64,000 nt of DNA from CAYZTY01 sp964444665 (GCA_964444665.1 CAYUIE010000004.1:200374-264373), one strand, 5' to 3'; positions 36,328 to 45,949 are shown, counted from the stretch's first letter. Made by a program: numbers and translations. The notes: generated by a model not told the origin, from the sequence alone.

Positions 36328-36894
36328 ATGAATGAGGATTCATCGTACAACTCAAATCAACCGCCGAACCCTCCTGCTCCGACAGATGCCACGGTCGAAG
36401 AAGTACGCAGGAAACACATCAGACACGAAGCTTCTGTTAAGTCCATTGGCGCACTGTATTATCTCGGTGCAATCTTAACGATTTTAATTGGCATCAGTGC
36501 TCTTTTTTCAGCCAAAGAAGCCTCCCTTGGCGTTAGAATCACTGCAGCTGCCTTTTGTATCAGTCTTGGCCTTTTTCAGTTTTGGGTTGCAAGGGGGCTC
36601 TGCTCGCTCAAGTCATGGACAAGGATTCCAACCGGCATTTTGTCCGGCATCGGCTTATTGGCGTTTCCTTTAGGAACGCTCATCAATGCATGCATTTTGT
36701 ATTTGGTGTTTAGCAAAAAGGGCTCCATGGTCTTCTCTCCCCAGTACCGGCAGGTCATAGCTGCTACACCGCATATCAAGTACAAAACATCCATTGTCGC
36801 CTGGGTACTCCTGGGGATTATAATTGTTTTTATAGCGATTGTATTACTTATCGCGCTTATCCTACCTCTCATTACGCCAAATTGCTTCTCGTAA
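36328..36894 (+). CDS. hypothetical membrane protein, four spans
   Basis: 188 residues. A hydrophilic, Pro/Asn-rich N-terminus (about 1-35) is followed by four hydrophobic segments (about 45-65, 72-92, 108-132 and 155-183). No family recognised; the arrangement is that of small DUF-type integral membrane proteins. No Shine-Dalgarno is evident, though the ATG follows an A-rich stretch. Confidence 0.6.
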   Translation: MNEDSSYNSNQPPNPPAPTDATVEEVRRKHIRHEASVKSIGALYYLGAILTILIGISALFSAKEASLGVRITAAAFCISLGLFQFWVARGLCSLKSWTRIPTGILSGIGLLAFPLGTLINACILYLVFSKKGSMVFSPQYRQVIAATPHIKYKTSIVAWVLLGIIIVFIAIVLLIALILPLITPNCFS

Positions 36895-37105
36895 TCGAAG
36901 TTCGCACATTCACCGCTTGGAAGCAAATTGCCCTGTGGGTGCGCGCAATTTTGCCGGATAATTTTCTTCTTATGGCTTTGTGAGTTGTTGTTTGAAAAAT
37001 TCCATTACAGCGGACAATTTTACATAGCTCGGGCCGGGCAGTTACTTACCAAGCAATGACATTCATCGAGCCGGAATTGATTTATGTCTAAAAACTTTTC
37101 ATGGA

Positions 37106-37864
37106 TTAATCCGCCGTTAGGCGTCCGGGGGATTGCAGAACATATTTTGCCGTTTTTGGCGGGTGGTGCAGAATCTCGGTAAAGTGATAAATCAAGGCCT
37201 TTTCAATTTCAATCAATGTTTTTTCATCAGCCTGTTTTATCTTTTTTAAATCATTCAGACAGACCGCCGCCTTCGATCTGATTTTCACCTTATCAACAAA
37301 ACTGGCCTCGCAATCCCGGCAGACCAGCCCGTTCGCAAGGCTGCTAAAATAAACCTCGCCCCAGTCATTGTTGAAGGTCCTTTTGCAGTTTGTGCAATGG
37401 TCCAGCACGGGAAAGGTCCCGACCTCCCGTAACAAATCCAGTTGGAACGGCACCAACCGAGCAAGCAGAGTGGGCTTATTCTTTATTTGTTCAGAGTCTC
37501 GCAGAAATTTCACAAAGCTGTCATAGAGTTGCGGATGCGGGTCCGAATCGGTAGTCAGAGAATTTATCAATTCCGCTGCAAGGTATGCGCCGTTTAGCGC
37601 AAAAAGACTGCTTCGAAGCCCCCCAAAGATATTTCTCTGCTCGAACTCGGTAAGGACACTTAGCTTTTGCCCCCTTGGCTCGGTAAAAACTATCGGGCCG
37701 CATGAAAACATCTCGATCGGACCGCCGAAAGGTGACTTAGGCCGTTTCGAGCCCTTGGCAATGGCCCGAATTTTGCCGGCAGCCCTGCCGAAAAAAGTTA
37801 CAATCTGCGAGGTCTCTGAATAATCAACCGTGCGTATACAGACAGCCTCATCTTTCTTCAGCAT
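37106..37864 (-). CDS. recO: DNA repair protein RecO
   Basis: 252 residues. RecO helps load RecA onto SSB-coated single-stranded DNA. N-terminal OB fold (AVCIRTVDYSETSQIVTFF) and helical domain with a four-cysteine zinc finger (CTNCKRTF...CRDCE). It overlaps the end of the CNNM gene by 17 bases and is the last gene of the long minus-strand run. Confidence 0.93.
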   Translation of the reverse strand: MLKKDEAVCIRTVDYSETSQIVTFFGRAAGKIRAIAKGSKRPKSPFGGPIEMFSCGPIVFTEPRGQKLSVLTEFEQRNIFGGLRSSLFALNGAYLAAELINSLTTDSDPHPQLYDSFVKFLRDSEQIKNKPTLLARLVPFQLDLLREVGTFPVLDHCTNCKRTFNNDWGEVYFSSLANGLVCRDCEASFVDKVKIRSKAAVCLNDLKKIKQADEKTLIEIEKALIYHFTEILHHPPKTAKYVLQSPGRLTAD

Positions 37865-39170
37865 CTTTCTCCCGGCTCAAATCCTCGGCCCCGGCGGTCT
37901 TCTCTATCTTGATGCGCTTTACCCGCCTTGACTCGGCGGACGAAATCACAAACTTCAGATTATTGTAATCGAACGTTTCGCCGGTCTTTGGTATATAGCC
38001 TAAATGTGAGAAAACAAAACCTCCGAGTGTATCGTAATCCTCATCCTCCGGCAGCTCCACGTCGAATTCCTCGTTGAAATCATCAATATAAATTCTTGCA
38101 TCAACCTCGACCGTCCTCTCGTCGATTCTCTTTATGCTTTTCGGCGGCAGCTCTTCATATTCGTCGACAATCTCACCCACAAGCTCTTCGAGAATATCCT
38201 CTATTGTTACAATCCCCGCCGTTCCGCCATACTCGTCGAGTACGATTGCTATATGCTGTTTTTGATTTTGGAACTCGTGCAGCAGGGCCCGAAGGGATTT
38301 GGTCTCCGGCACAAAATAGGCATCCCTTATTTTATCCCGCAACCTGAATTCTGCAGGGTCCCTGCCGATTTGCGTCAATAAATCCTTCGCATAAACCAGC
38401 CCGATTATATTGTCAATGTTCCGCTCATATACGGGAATGCGCGAGTGGCCCGCATCTTCGATAATTTTCAGCAAATCGGTCAGGTTCGTATCCACACTGA
38501 CCGCAATGATATCCGTTCGGGGCGTCATAATGTTGTCTGCCGTAGTCTCACTGAATTCCAGCACGTTTTCTATCATCTGTTGTTCCTCTTCATCGACGAT
38601 GCCCTCCATCTTGTGCTGCTCAACGACGCTTAGGAACTCTTCTTCCTTTTCTTCCTGTTCTTCCTCCGCGTTGGTCTCCGCAACTCCCGCCAGCCGGCGA
38701 ACGAGTTTGTCATAAAGCCCAAACAGAGAAAGTATCGGCAGGGTCGGATAAGAAAACGCAACAAGTATGTTATACGTATTTACAAGGAACTTTTCGCCGC
38801 CGTACTTTGCCCACGCATGCGGAACAGAAAGAGAAAAAACTGAGAATATAGTTATCGCGACAATACCAACTACAATATACCCGCCAACACTCACCGCCCC
38901 GTTGGTAACCGCCGAATAAAGCCCGAGTAAAGAAATGAAAAGACTGATATTGGTAACAAGCCGATACAGAGAACAGCTCAGTATCAGCTTCTCAGCGCCG
39001 TCCACAAGTCTCTCGGTCAGATGCTCCCGACCGCTGGCTTTGAACGCCTCCTGTAATTTTACACGTGAGAAAGCTCGAAGAGCTATAGCTGCCACCGAAA
39101 AGAAAAGTGAACCGGCCATAAACAAAAGTATCAGCAGCCACCGCCAGCCAACGTCATCCATATTCGTCAA
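37848..39170 (-). CDS. CNNM/HlyC-CorC family membrane protein with CBS pair
   Basis: 440 residues. CNNM-type N-terminal membrane domain (about 1-150) followed by a CBS pair (NIMTPRTDIIAVSVDTNLTD... to ...DEYGGTAGIVTIEDILEELVGEI) and a C-terminal CorC_HlyC domain (VDARIYIDDFNEEFDVELPEDE). The family is linked to magnesium or cobalt efflux. Adjacency to ybeY and recO is a common bacterial arrangement. Confidence 0.93.
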   Translation of the reverse strand: MTNMDDVGWRWLLILLFMAGSLFFSVAAIALRAFSRVKLQEAFKASGREHLTERLVDGAEKLILSCSLYRLVTNISLFISLLGLYSAVTNGAVSVGGYIVVGIVAITIFSVFSLSVPHAWAKYGGEKFLVNTYNILVAFSYPTLPILSLFGLYDKLVRRLAGVAETNAEEEQEEKEEEFLSVVEQHKMEGIVDEEEQQMIENVLEFSETTADNIMTPRTDIIAVSVDTNLTDLLKIIEDAGHSRIPVYERNIDNIIGLVYAKDLLTQIGRDPAEFRLRDKIRDAYFVPETKSLRALLHEFQNQKQHIAIVLDEYGGTAGIVTIEDILEELVGEIVDEYEELPPKSIKRIDERTVEVDARIYIDDFNEEFDVELPEDEDYDTLGGFVFSHLGYIPKTGETFDYNNLKFVISSAESRRVKRIKIEKTAGAEDLSREKDAEER

Positions 39171-39242
39171 TACCCCTTTAAGACCACCCTCCGACAGATA
39201 CCAAATTTGACTATTTTTTTCCTGTCGGATATACCCGTATTC

Positions 39243-39695
39243 TTATTCTATCTGATAATCGAATTGTTGTAAAATCTCATCTTCCTGCCGGTGCATTTCT
39301 TCTGCCTTTGCCTCGTCTGAATCATCGAATCCGAGATTATGCAGCAATCCGTGTACTACATAAAGAGCCAGCTCCGCTTCAGGTCTATAACCTCGACCCT
39401 CACCTTCTTTTCGGGCCTTTTCGCCGTTGATTACTAATTCGAAAGACTTCTCGGCCTTGCCTTCATCCGACAAATCAAAACTAATAACATCCGTGACAGC
39501 ATCTTTTTTCAGAAATCTCTTGTTAGCCTTACGTATGGACTCATCATCGAGTACTACGACGCTCACCACCGCGCTGCTCAGGCCGAACTGGCGGCAGATA
39601 CCCACGGTCATCTTCTTGAGCCGACCCCAGTCGAAATCGACTCCCTTGAAATACTCGACAAGCTCAACAGTTATATCTTCATTTCCATTTTGCAT
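39243..39695 (-). CDS. ybeY: endoribonuclease YbeY
   Basis: 150 residues. YbeY is a metal-dependent RNase needed for 16S rRNA 3' end maturation and ribosome quality control. The motif normally HGxLHxxGxDH is HGLLHNLGFDD here: His115 and His119 are present but the third zinc ligand is Asp125. VTDVISFD near residue 70 is intact. It sits one base from the PgpH-like gene, in the order phoH-pgpH-ybeY seen in many bacteria. Confidence 0.93.
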   Translation of the reverse strand: MQNGNEDITVELVEYFKGVDFDWGRLKKMTVGICRQFGLSSAVVSVVVLDDESIRKANKRFLKKDAVTDVISFDLSDEGKAEKSFELVINGEKARKEGEGRGYRPEAELALYVVHGLLHNLGFDDSDEAKAEEMHRQEDEILQQFDYQIE

Positions 39696-39696
39696 A

Positions 39697-41220
39697 CTAA
39701 CTCGCTTTCTCGGCCTCAGGCTGTTTCTGCTCGGCCGTCTCTTCCGCGCCGGGATAAGCTATCCTGCCGTGATAGTGTGCAGCCAGAGATTTCGACAAAC
39801 GGGCCTCTATCTGGCTCAGTTCACGCAGAGACAAGTCACACTCATCGAACTGCCCGTCCTGCAATCGTTTCAGCGCCAGATTGTGTACTACTGTCTCTAT
39901 CCTCGTTGGCGTTTTCTCGGGTAAAGCTCGCACGGCTCCTTCCACAGCATCGGCCAACATAACAATCGCAGCCTCTTTTGTACGAGGCTTCGGACCAGGA
40001 TAACGAAACTCAGTTTCCAGCAGTGGCCCTCGCTTTTCGTCCTGCTTCTTTCGGGCCTCGTTATAAAAATACTCGATAAGAGTTGTACCATGATGAGTAT
40101 CAACAAACTGACGCAGGACCGCTGGCAGCCCGTATTCCTTGGCCATCTCAATACCATCCTTGACATGACCGACGATCACCAACTGGCTCATTGCCGGAGA
40201 TAATTGCTCGTGTCGGCTCGTCCCGCCCATCTGATTTTCTATAAAATATGAGGGTTTGTTAATTTTACCAATATCATGATAATAAGCCCCTACCCTGCAT
40301 AAAAGTCCGTTGGCACCCACCGATTCAGCCGCCGATTCGGCTATCGAACCAATCAGAAGACTGTGACTGAATGTTCCCGGCGCCTCCATTGCAAGTTTCT
40401 TCAACAAAGGTTGGTTCGCATCGCTGTAATCCAGAAGAGTCATACTTGTCGCAATACGAAATGCCCTCTCGATAAGCGGAAGCAGGGCCTGAATCACAAT
40501 ACCGACTGCAATAGTTACCGCTGCTGCACTGCCGGCGTTTAAAGAAATTGTCCCGTATGACAGGCCCTGGATAAAGCCCATAGCGACTGCCGTACAAAGA
40601 ACCGCTAAGGCCGCAATCGTACTAACCTCAAGCAGCTTCATTCGCGTACGGATATCTTTAAGTGTATAACAACACGCTGTAACACCTGCCATCATCGTCA
40701 GGAAAAGCTCTATGTTTGCAAGCCGGCCGATGGCAAAGCAGGCCAAAATCGAATAAAACAGGCTCATACCAAGCGCAAAACGCTGGTTGTAGGAAATCGT
40801 AAGGATGATGGCGCTGGTTACGGCCGTGCCTGTCGCCAAATAAATCCATTCGGGGAAAAAAGAACCCAGCTTCGCTATTATTAACAGAACTATATAAAGC
40901 CCTGCCAGAGCCATACTGCGCGTATAATTGGTTATTATTCGCCTTTCATAGTGATAAATGTAAACCGCCGCCCCAAGGCAAATTAAGATAACTATTGTGG
41001 AAATTGAAAAAATCTCAATGCTGCTTTTCCATCGCACCATTGTGTAACTTGCTTCTGTTGCCAAAATCACGATGCTTAACGCGACAAAGACCAGAAACAT
41101 CAGACCGGATACTATCGTGCCGCCGGCAAAAAACTGGTTGATACGTTCATGACGCTCGGCTGTTATCGTCTCACGAACCTGTTTTCGCCGCAGACTTATC
41201 TTCTTTTTTATAAGTGCCAT
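39697..41220 (-). CDS. PgpH-like 7TM-HD cyclic-di-AMP phosphodiesterase family protein
   Basis: 507 residues. Around seven or eight membrane spans (residues 32-250) precede an HD domain with His286 (TFSHSLLIGSIAE) and HD at 315-316 (YYHDIGKINKP). This is the membrane core and catalytic domain of PgpH-type enzymes that hydrolyse c-di-AMP, but the large extracellular 7TMR-HDED sensor of Firmicute PgpH is missing. Directly downstream of phoH and upstream of ybeY. The substrate is assigned by family only. Confidence 0.85.
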   Translation of the reverse strand: MALIKKKISLRRKQVRETITAERHERINQFFAGGTIVSGLMFLVFVALSIVILATEASYTMVRWKSSIEIFSISTIVILICLGAAVYIYHYERRIITNYTRSMALAGLYIVLLIIAKLGSFFPEWIYLATGTAVTSAIILTISYNQRFALGMSLFYSILACFAIGRLANIELFLTMMAGVTACCYTLKDIRTRMKLLEVSTIAALAVLCTAVAMGFIQGLSYGTISLNAGSAAAVTIAVGIVIQALLPLIERAFRIATSMTLLDYSDANQPLLKKLAMEAPGTFSHSLLIGSIAESAAESVGANGLLCRVGAYYHDIGKINKPSYFIENQMGGTSRHEQLSPAMSQLVIVGHVKDGIEMAKEYGLPAVLRQFVDTHHGTTLIEYFYNEARKKQDEKRGPLLETEFRYPGPKPRTKEAAIVMLADAVEGAVRALPEKTPTRIETVVHNLALKRLQDGQFDECDLSLRELSQIEARLSKSLAAHYHGRIAYPGAEETAEQKQPEAEKAS

Positions 41221-41231
41221 TTACCCACCAT

Positions 41232-42170
41232 TTACTCACGTTTCCTGTTGTCATATGCCTCAACGATACTCTGTACCAGGCTATGCCGAACTATATCGGC
41301 TTGTGTCAATCCTACAATACCGATGCCTTTTGTTCCTCGAAGCTTCTCAATAGCATCAACCATTCCACTGCGCTGCTTGCTTTCGAGGTCGATTTGTGTT
41401 ATATCGCCTGTGATAATCACTTTCGAGCCACGTCCCATCCTCGTAAGGAACATCAACATCTGGGAAGGCAGCGTATTTTGTGCTTCGTCACAGATTATCA
41501 CCGCCTCGTTCAATGTGCGACCTCGCATAAATGCCAGCGGAATAATTTCAATAATGTCCATTTCCAGGAATTTTCGCATCTGAGAGAATTCCATCATATC
41601 CTCCAGGCTGTCGAAAAGGGGCCTGAGATACGGATTGACCTTTGCCTGCATATCTCCCGGCAGAAAACCCAATCGCTCACCTGCCTCTACTGCCGGACGG
41701 GCGAGGATTATCTTACGAATCTGTTTTTTCTTCAGCATCGAGACCCCAATGGCCACTGCCAGATATGTCTTGCCCGTACCGGCCGGTCCGGTGCAAAAGG
41801 TAAGGTCGTCTTTCAACATTGTCTCGACGTATTTCATTTGTCCCTTCGTGAAAGGCTCGATCATCCCCTTACGTGAATAGACCACAATCGCCTGGCTTTC
41901 CCCCGGCTCAATACCAGACTTTCGCTGGGCGGCAAGCTCCTCAACATCTTCCAGGCGTAACGCTCCACGTTCCACCAGTCGTCTTTGCATTCTTTCGATA
42001 AGTTCCGCCGCTTTGTCCACCTGTTCTTTGGTCCCGCGGACTATCACATTGCCGTCGCGGGCTGTAATCTGAACATCAAAGCTCTCTCGAATGCGTCGCA
42101 GGTACTTATCACCCGGACCAAACAGCTCCGTCCGATTTGCATCAGAGCCTAATTGTATCGTTACCTGCAA
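41232..42170 (-). CDS. phoH: PhoH family ATPase
   Basis: 312 residues. An N-terminal KH-like region (TARDGNVIVRGTKEQVDKAA) is followed by the P-loop domain: Walker A at 128-135 (GPAGTGKT) and Walker B in NEAVIICDEAQN. PhoH proteins are RNA-linked ATPases, often adjacent to ybeY as here, and are thought to act in RNA or ribosome maturation. Confidence 0.94.
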   Translation of the reverse strand: MQVTIQLGSDANRTELFGPGDKYLRRIRESFDVQITARDGNVIVRGTKEQVDKAAELIERMQRRLVERGALRLEDVEELAAQRKSGIEPGESQAIVVYSRKGMIEPFTKGQMKYVETMLKDDLTFCTGPAGTGKTYLAVAIGVSMLKKKQIRKIILARPAVEAGERLGFLPGDMQAKVNPYLRPLFDSLEDMMEFSQMRKFLEMDIIEIIPLAFMRGRTLNEAVIICDEAQNTLPSQMLMFLTRMGRGSKVIITGDITQIDLESKQRSGMVDAIEKLRGTKGIGIVGLTQADIVRHSLVQSIVEAYDNRKRE

Positions 42171-42179
42171 GTTCTGTTC

Positions 42180-43040
42180 CTACAGCATGGCCGCTATCGC
42201 AAAAAAAAGATACGCAAACGGGGCCGTCATCAAGGGTGAATCTATTATGTCAAGTACACCGCCGAAGCCTGGAACTTTCTGCCCTGAATCTTTTTGTTCG
42301 GCATTACGTTTTATCATCGACTCGGCCAGATCGCCTAATTGACCGAGAAACGCAAATATAAGTCCGAATAAAACCGCAAGCCACACTCTCATTATACCGC
42401 AACCGGCTGCAAATATCGAGGCGATTAATACTGAAAACAATACCGCGCCGCCCATACCCTCCCAGGTCTTGCCGGGGCTTATTTTAGGCGAAAATTTGTG
42501 CCTGCCAAACAAGCTACCGGCCGTGTAAGCTCCTATATCGGCAGATTTTACGACCAAAATAAACATTAATAACGCCCAAACCCCGAACTCTATCCGCACC
42601 GCAAGAACCAGGCTGCCCAAAATACCTGTATAAAAAACCAAAAAACAATTTGCCCCACAGTTGGCGATTACCCCAGCCGTGCCGTAAAAAACAGCCTGGT
42701 ACAGGAAAAATGCCATCACAGTGCCCGCAGCAACGAGCACCAGATACAACTCAAGCCGTATCGGAAAAAGTTGCGGCCAATACCAGCTCGTCGCGAACAG
42801 CAACGAGCTGATAATCGTCACGGGCGTGAAACTCCGCAGCCCAACCCTCGGCAGCAGTCTTGAAAGCTCCTGAATCCCAACTATCACCAACAAAGCCACC
42901 AGCACACACAATATCGTACCCTGCACTCTGGTATTCTCAATAGAGGCGCTTAGCGAGCCGTCCAGCCAGCCGTCAAGCAGGACAATCCCCACGAAAAACA
43001 GCGTCATCAGGGTTCCGAAAAATAGTCTGCTTTTGACCAT
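42180..43040 (-). CDS. cdsA: phosphatidate cytidylyltransferase CdsA
   Basis: 286 residues with about eight membrane spans. Makes CDP-diacylglycerol from phosphatidate. The C-terminal signature reads SMIKRNAEQKDSGQKVPGFG followed by GVLDIIDS: KR, KD and PG are kept but the usual H of GHGG is F and the R of DRxD is I. SPGKTWEGMGGA is intact. It follows uppS by 68 bases. Confidence 0.92.
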   Translation of the reverse strand: MVKSRLFFGTLMTLFFVGIVLLDGWLDGSLSASIENTRVQGTILCVLVALLVIVGIQELSRLLPRVGLRSFTPVTIISSLLFATSWYWPQLFPIRLELYLVLVAAGTVMAFFLYQAVFYGTAGVIANCGANCFLVFYTGILGSLVLAVRIEFGVWALLMFILVVKSADIGAYTAGSLFGRHKFSPKISPGKTWEGMGGAVLFSVLIASIFAAGCGIMRVWLAVLFGLIFAFLGQLGDLAESMIKRNAEQKDSGQKVPGFGGVLDIIDSPLMTAPFAYLFFAIAAML

Positions 43041-43108
43041 ATCTCTTATTGTCCGGCTATGCAGCTTCTTTTAGCCTGAATCAAGCCCCTTACTGAGTTC
43101 TTCACATA

Positions 43109-43915
43109 TCACACCCGGCTCGACTGAGCTCGCCGGAGTCCGCCGAAACGCCGGCATCTCTCCGCATAAGCTAATATAGCCCTTTTAAGGTCCGCTCTTT
43201 TAAAGTCGGGCCACAGCGCTTTCGTCACATAGAACTCAGTGTATGAAATCTGCCAAAGAAGAAAGTTACTCACTCTCATCTCGTTCGATGTGCGTATTAG
43301 TAAATCCGGCTCAGGCAATCCTGCCGTGTACAAATGCTGATTAACACATTCTTCATCGATGTCTTTGAGTCTCAGTTTCCCGCTTTTATATTTGCTTGAA
43401 ATACTTTTCACGGCCTCAATAATTTCCGTCCTTGCACCATAATTCAGCGCCAGTGCCAGTACCATCCCCGTATTATCCTCGGTCATCTTGACACTCTCGA
43501 GCAGTGCACTAACCACTTCTACTGGAAGGCTGTCCTGCCGGCCCAGATGAACCAGCTTTACATTTCTCCTCATCAGCATCGGCCGTATATTAACCAGGTA
43601 TCGCTCGTAAAGATGCATTAAAAAGCCGACTTCATTTCTCGGTCTTTTCCAGTTCTCTAAACTGAACGAATAGAGAGTCAGGTATTCAATCCCCACGTCC
43701 ACACAGTGCTTTACGACCTTTTCAACGGTTTTGGCTCCCTGCCGGTGCCCTTCGAAGCGTGGAAGCCCCCTCTTTTGCGCCCATCGCCCGTTACCATCCA
43801 TTATTATAGCGATGTGACGAGGCAGTTGGTTGTCTTTAAGTCCAAAAAGTTTTGCGCTTCTCCGCCGTTTTTCCTCGATACTAATATCCAATTCTCTATG
43901 TGCCTTTATTGGCAT
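43109..43915 (-). CDS. uppS: isoprenyl transferase (undecaprenyl diphosphate synthase)
   Basis: 268 residues. Cis-prenyltransferase that makes undecaprenyl diphosphate, the lipid carrier for peptidoglycan and LPS. Asp40 lies in AIIMDGNGRWA; LTLYSFSLENWKRP and the C-terminal LLIRTSNEMRVSNFLLWQ segment (RTSGE equivalent) are typical. It sits between purA (3 bases upstream) and cdsA, an arrangement with cdsA that is widely conserved. Confidence 0.95.
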   Translation of the reverse strand: MPIKAHRELDISIEEKRRRSAKLFGLKDNQLPRHIAIIMDGNGRWAQKRGLPRFEGHRQGAKTVEKVVKHCVDVGIEYLTLYSFSLENWKRPRNEVGFLMHLYERYLVNIRPMLMRRNVKLVHLGRQDSLPVEVVSALLESVKMTEDNTGMVLALALNYGARTEIIEAVKSISSKYKSGKLRLKDIDEECVNQHLYTAGLPEPDLLIRTSNEMRVSNFLLWQISYTEFYVTKALWPDFKRADLKRAILAYAERCRRFGGLRRAQSSRV

Positions 43916-43918
43916 TTT

Positions 43919-45217
43919 TCATCCTGTCGTAAAAGAAAATGAGTCTCTGAAAATGGTCTGGTCACGTCTTGGTCCGACCCCTATCATACTAATCGGCTTT
44001 CCAATCAGCTCCTCAAGCAGTTGAACATATTTCTTTGCGTTGTTCGGCAAAGCCCCGAAGTCCTTCACGTCGGTTATTTCTTCGTCCCAGCCGGGCACAG
44101 CCTCGTAGACGCACTCGGCCTGCAAAAGCTCGTCTTCTTGTAACGGGAAAAATGTAAGCTCTTTGCCGTTGATTTTATATGCCAGGCAAACTTTTAATTC
44201 CTTCAGGCCGCTTAGCGTATCCAGGTGCATAAGCGCCAATTCATCTATGCCGCCAATAGTTGTGGAATACGACAACACCACTGCATCGAACCAGCCGCAG
44301 CGTCGTGGTCGGCCTGTCGTTGTACCGTACTCATGCCCCCGGTCTCGAATATACTGCCCGACCTCGTTCTCGAGCTCGGTTGGAAAAGGACCTGTTCCAA
44401 CGCGCGTTGTATAAGCCTTGGCAACTCCAACGAACTTGTCCACTAATCTTGCCGGGACTCCACAGCCGGCAGGCATACCCAGTGAGCTTGAATTAGAGCT
44501 TGTCACAAATGGAAATGTTCCGTGGTCCAAATCGAGCAAAGCCCCTTGCGCGCCTTCGAATAAAACCCGTTTGCCCTGTGCGATTGACTCGTGCAGATAC
44601 TGCGTCGTGTTGCTCAAAAAACTGCCGAGCTTCTCTGCATATTCTTCACACTTTGAAATTATTAGCTCGGCCTTAATCGGTTGTGCGTTGTATAGGGCCC
44701 CGAAAACCTTGTTCTTATAATCCACGATTCTGTTTAGTTTTTCATGCAGCGTCTGCAGGTTACGAAAATCCGCCATCCGCACCGCATAGCTTCTGCCCAC
44801 CTTGTCCGCATAGCAGGGCCCAATGCCCCGGATTGTGGTGCCCAGCTTCGCCTTGCCCAGAGCCTCTTCACGAAGCCGGTCCTCGGCCTTGTGATAGTCC
44901 AGGACTACGTGTGCATTTTCACTGATATGCACCCGGCCCGTAACTGAAATGTTCTTTTCCCCAAGCATCCGTATCTCTTCCAGCAGCACCTCCGGGTCAA
45001 CGACAACCCCGTTGGCGATTACGCATTCTATCCCCGGCCGAACCACTCCACTGGGCAAAAGGTGCAGCGCAAAGCTTGCATCACCCACAACAACCGTATG
45101 ACCCGCATTCGCTCCACCGCTATAGCGAACCACAACATCGTTCCGTTCTGCAAGAATATCTACTACTTTACCTTTGCCCTCATCACCCCACTGCAGCCCA
45201 ACAACACATACATTCAT
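43919..45217 (-). CDS. purA: adenylosuccinate synthase
   Basis: 432 residues. Converts IMP and aspartate to adenylosuccinate using GTP. The GTP loop WGDEGKGK is at residues 10-17 with Asp12 and His40 (GANAGHTV) as catalytic residues; FEGAQGALLDLDHGTFPFVT and GVGTGPFPTE are family motifs. It is the first gene of the run reaching to recO. Confidence 0.96.
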   Translation of the reverse strand: MNVCVVGLQWGDEGKGKVVDILAERNDVVVRYSGGANAGHTVVVGDASFALHLLPSGVVRPGIECVIANGVVVDPEVLLEEIRMLGEKNISVTGRVHISENAHVVLDYHKAEDRLREEALGKAKLGTTIRGIGPCYADKVGRSYAVRMADFRNLQTLHEKLNRIVDYKNKVFGALYNAQPIKAELIISKCEEYAEKLGSFLSNTTQYLHESIAQGKRVLFEGAQGALLDLDHGTFPFVTSSNSSSLGMPAGCGVPARLVDKFVGVAKAYTTRVGTGPFPTELENEVGQYIRDRGHEYGTTTGRPRRCGWFDAVVLSYSTTIGGIDELALMHLDTLSGLKELKVCLAYKINGKELTFFPLQEDELLQAECVYEAVPGWDEEITDVKDFGALPNNAKKYVQLLEELIGKPISMIGVGPRRDQTIFRDSFSFTTG

Positions 45218-45375
45218 CTGCCTGCCTCACTTTCCAGAATAAAACAATCCACAGCCTGCGATACCTACCTCCCAATGAGCCGGCGCAGCAGCCCCTATTC
45301 GCTCTTTCTCGAAGAAATGGTAAATCAACATAAATAAGCTGAAGGTTGACAACCCCGATAAATCGGGACCACAAA

Positions 45376-45422
45376 CCCCGTTAGAAGTATGCTCGGAGTC
45401 TCATGGCTCACTTCTAACGGGG
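45376..45422 (-). terminator. long inverted repeat, probable terminator of the 45433-45894 gene
   Basis: CCCCGTTAGAAGT and ACTTCTAACGGGG pair perfectly over 13 bases with a 21-base loop. It begins ten bases after the stop of the upstream minus-strand gene and is followed on that strand by TTTG, then a second small palindrome (CCCGATAAATCGGG). The weak T-tract leaves some doubt. Confidence 0.5.
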
Positions 45423-45432
45423 CAAGCAGCTC

Positions 45433-45894
45433 TTAGCTTATTTTGGCGACCAGCTCATTCAAAATAGCATCTAAGTTATCATAGTTCCGACCGCTGAGCC
45501 TGCATTCTGCTTCCCTGCCGGATTCATCCTTATATGTAATGACAAAATAGTCTTTCGATTCAAAGTACGTCTTGTCTATTTTTACGATTGACTGGTACGT
45601 CAGTTTTTCTTTTCCGTCTATAATGATACCATCCGAATCGGCCGTTATCTTTCTATTCTTTACCGCCAAAAACCACACTGCAAGAGCAACAGCACCAGAC
45701 AACAAAAAAACCGGCGCCTTTCGGTTGAATGCCAGCGTGCTGTCGGGCTTTCCTTCAATAGTCGTATGTTTTTCTTTGAATTTATCGCTAAAGTAACCGT
45801 CGTACACGCAATAAGAACCAAAGGCAAGCAGCAAGACTATACCAATTATAAAGTTCTGTTTTTTATACTTGCTATAGAACGCCTCTACCGCCAT
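45433..45894 (-). CDS. hypothetical membrane protein
   Basis: 153 residues. Two hydrophobic spans (about 15-32 and 60-80) flank a short loop, followed by a soluble beta-rich C-terminus (DSDGIIIDGKEKLTYQSIVK...) that resembles PH-like domains of small bacterial membrane proteins. No enzymatic motif. Same strand as purA but separated by the inverted repeat. Confidence 0.65.
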   Translation of the reverse strand: MAVEAFYSKYKKQNFIIGIVLLLAFGSYCVYDGYFSDKFKEKHTTIEGKPDSTLAFNRKAPVFLLSGAVALAVWFLAVKNRKITADSDGIIIDGKEKLTYQSIVKIDKTYFESKDYFVITYKDESGREAECRLSGRNYDNLDAILNELVAKIS

Positions 45895-45949
45895 TTATCA
45901 GTCCTCCCAAAAAGACAGTCTTTCATTCGTTCTACTCTATGCTTCCATT

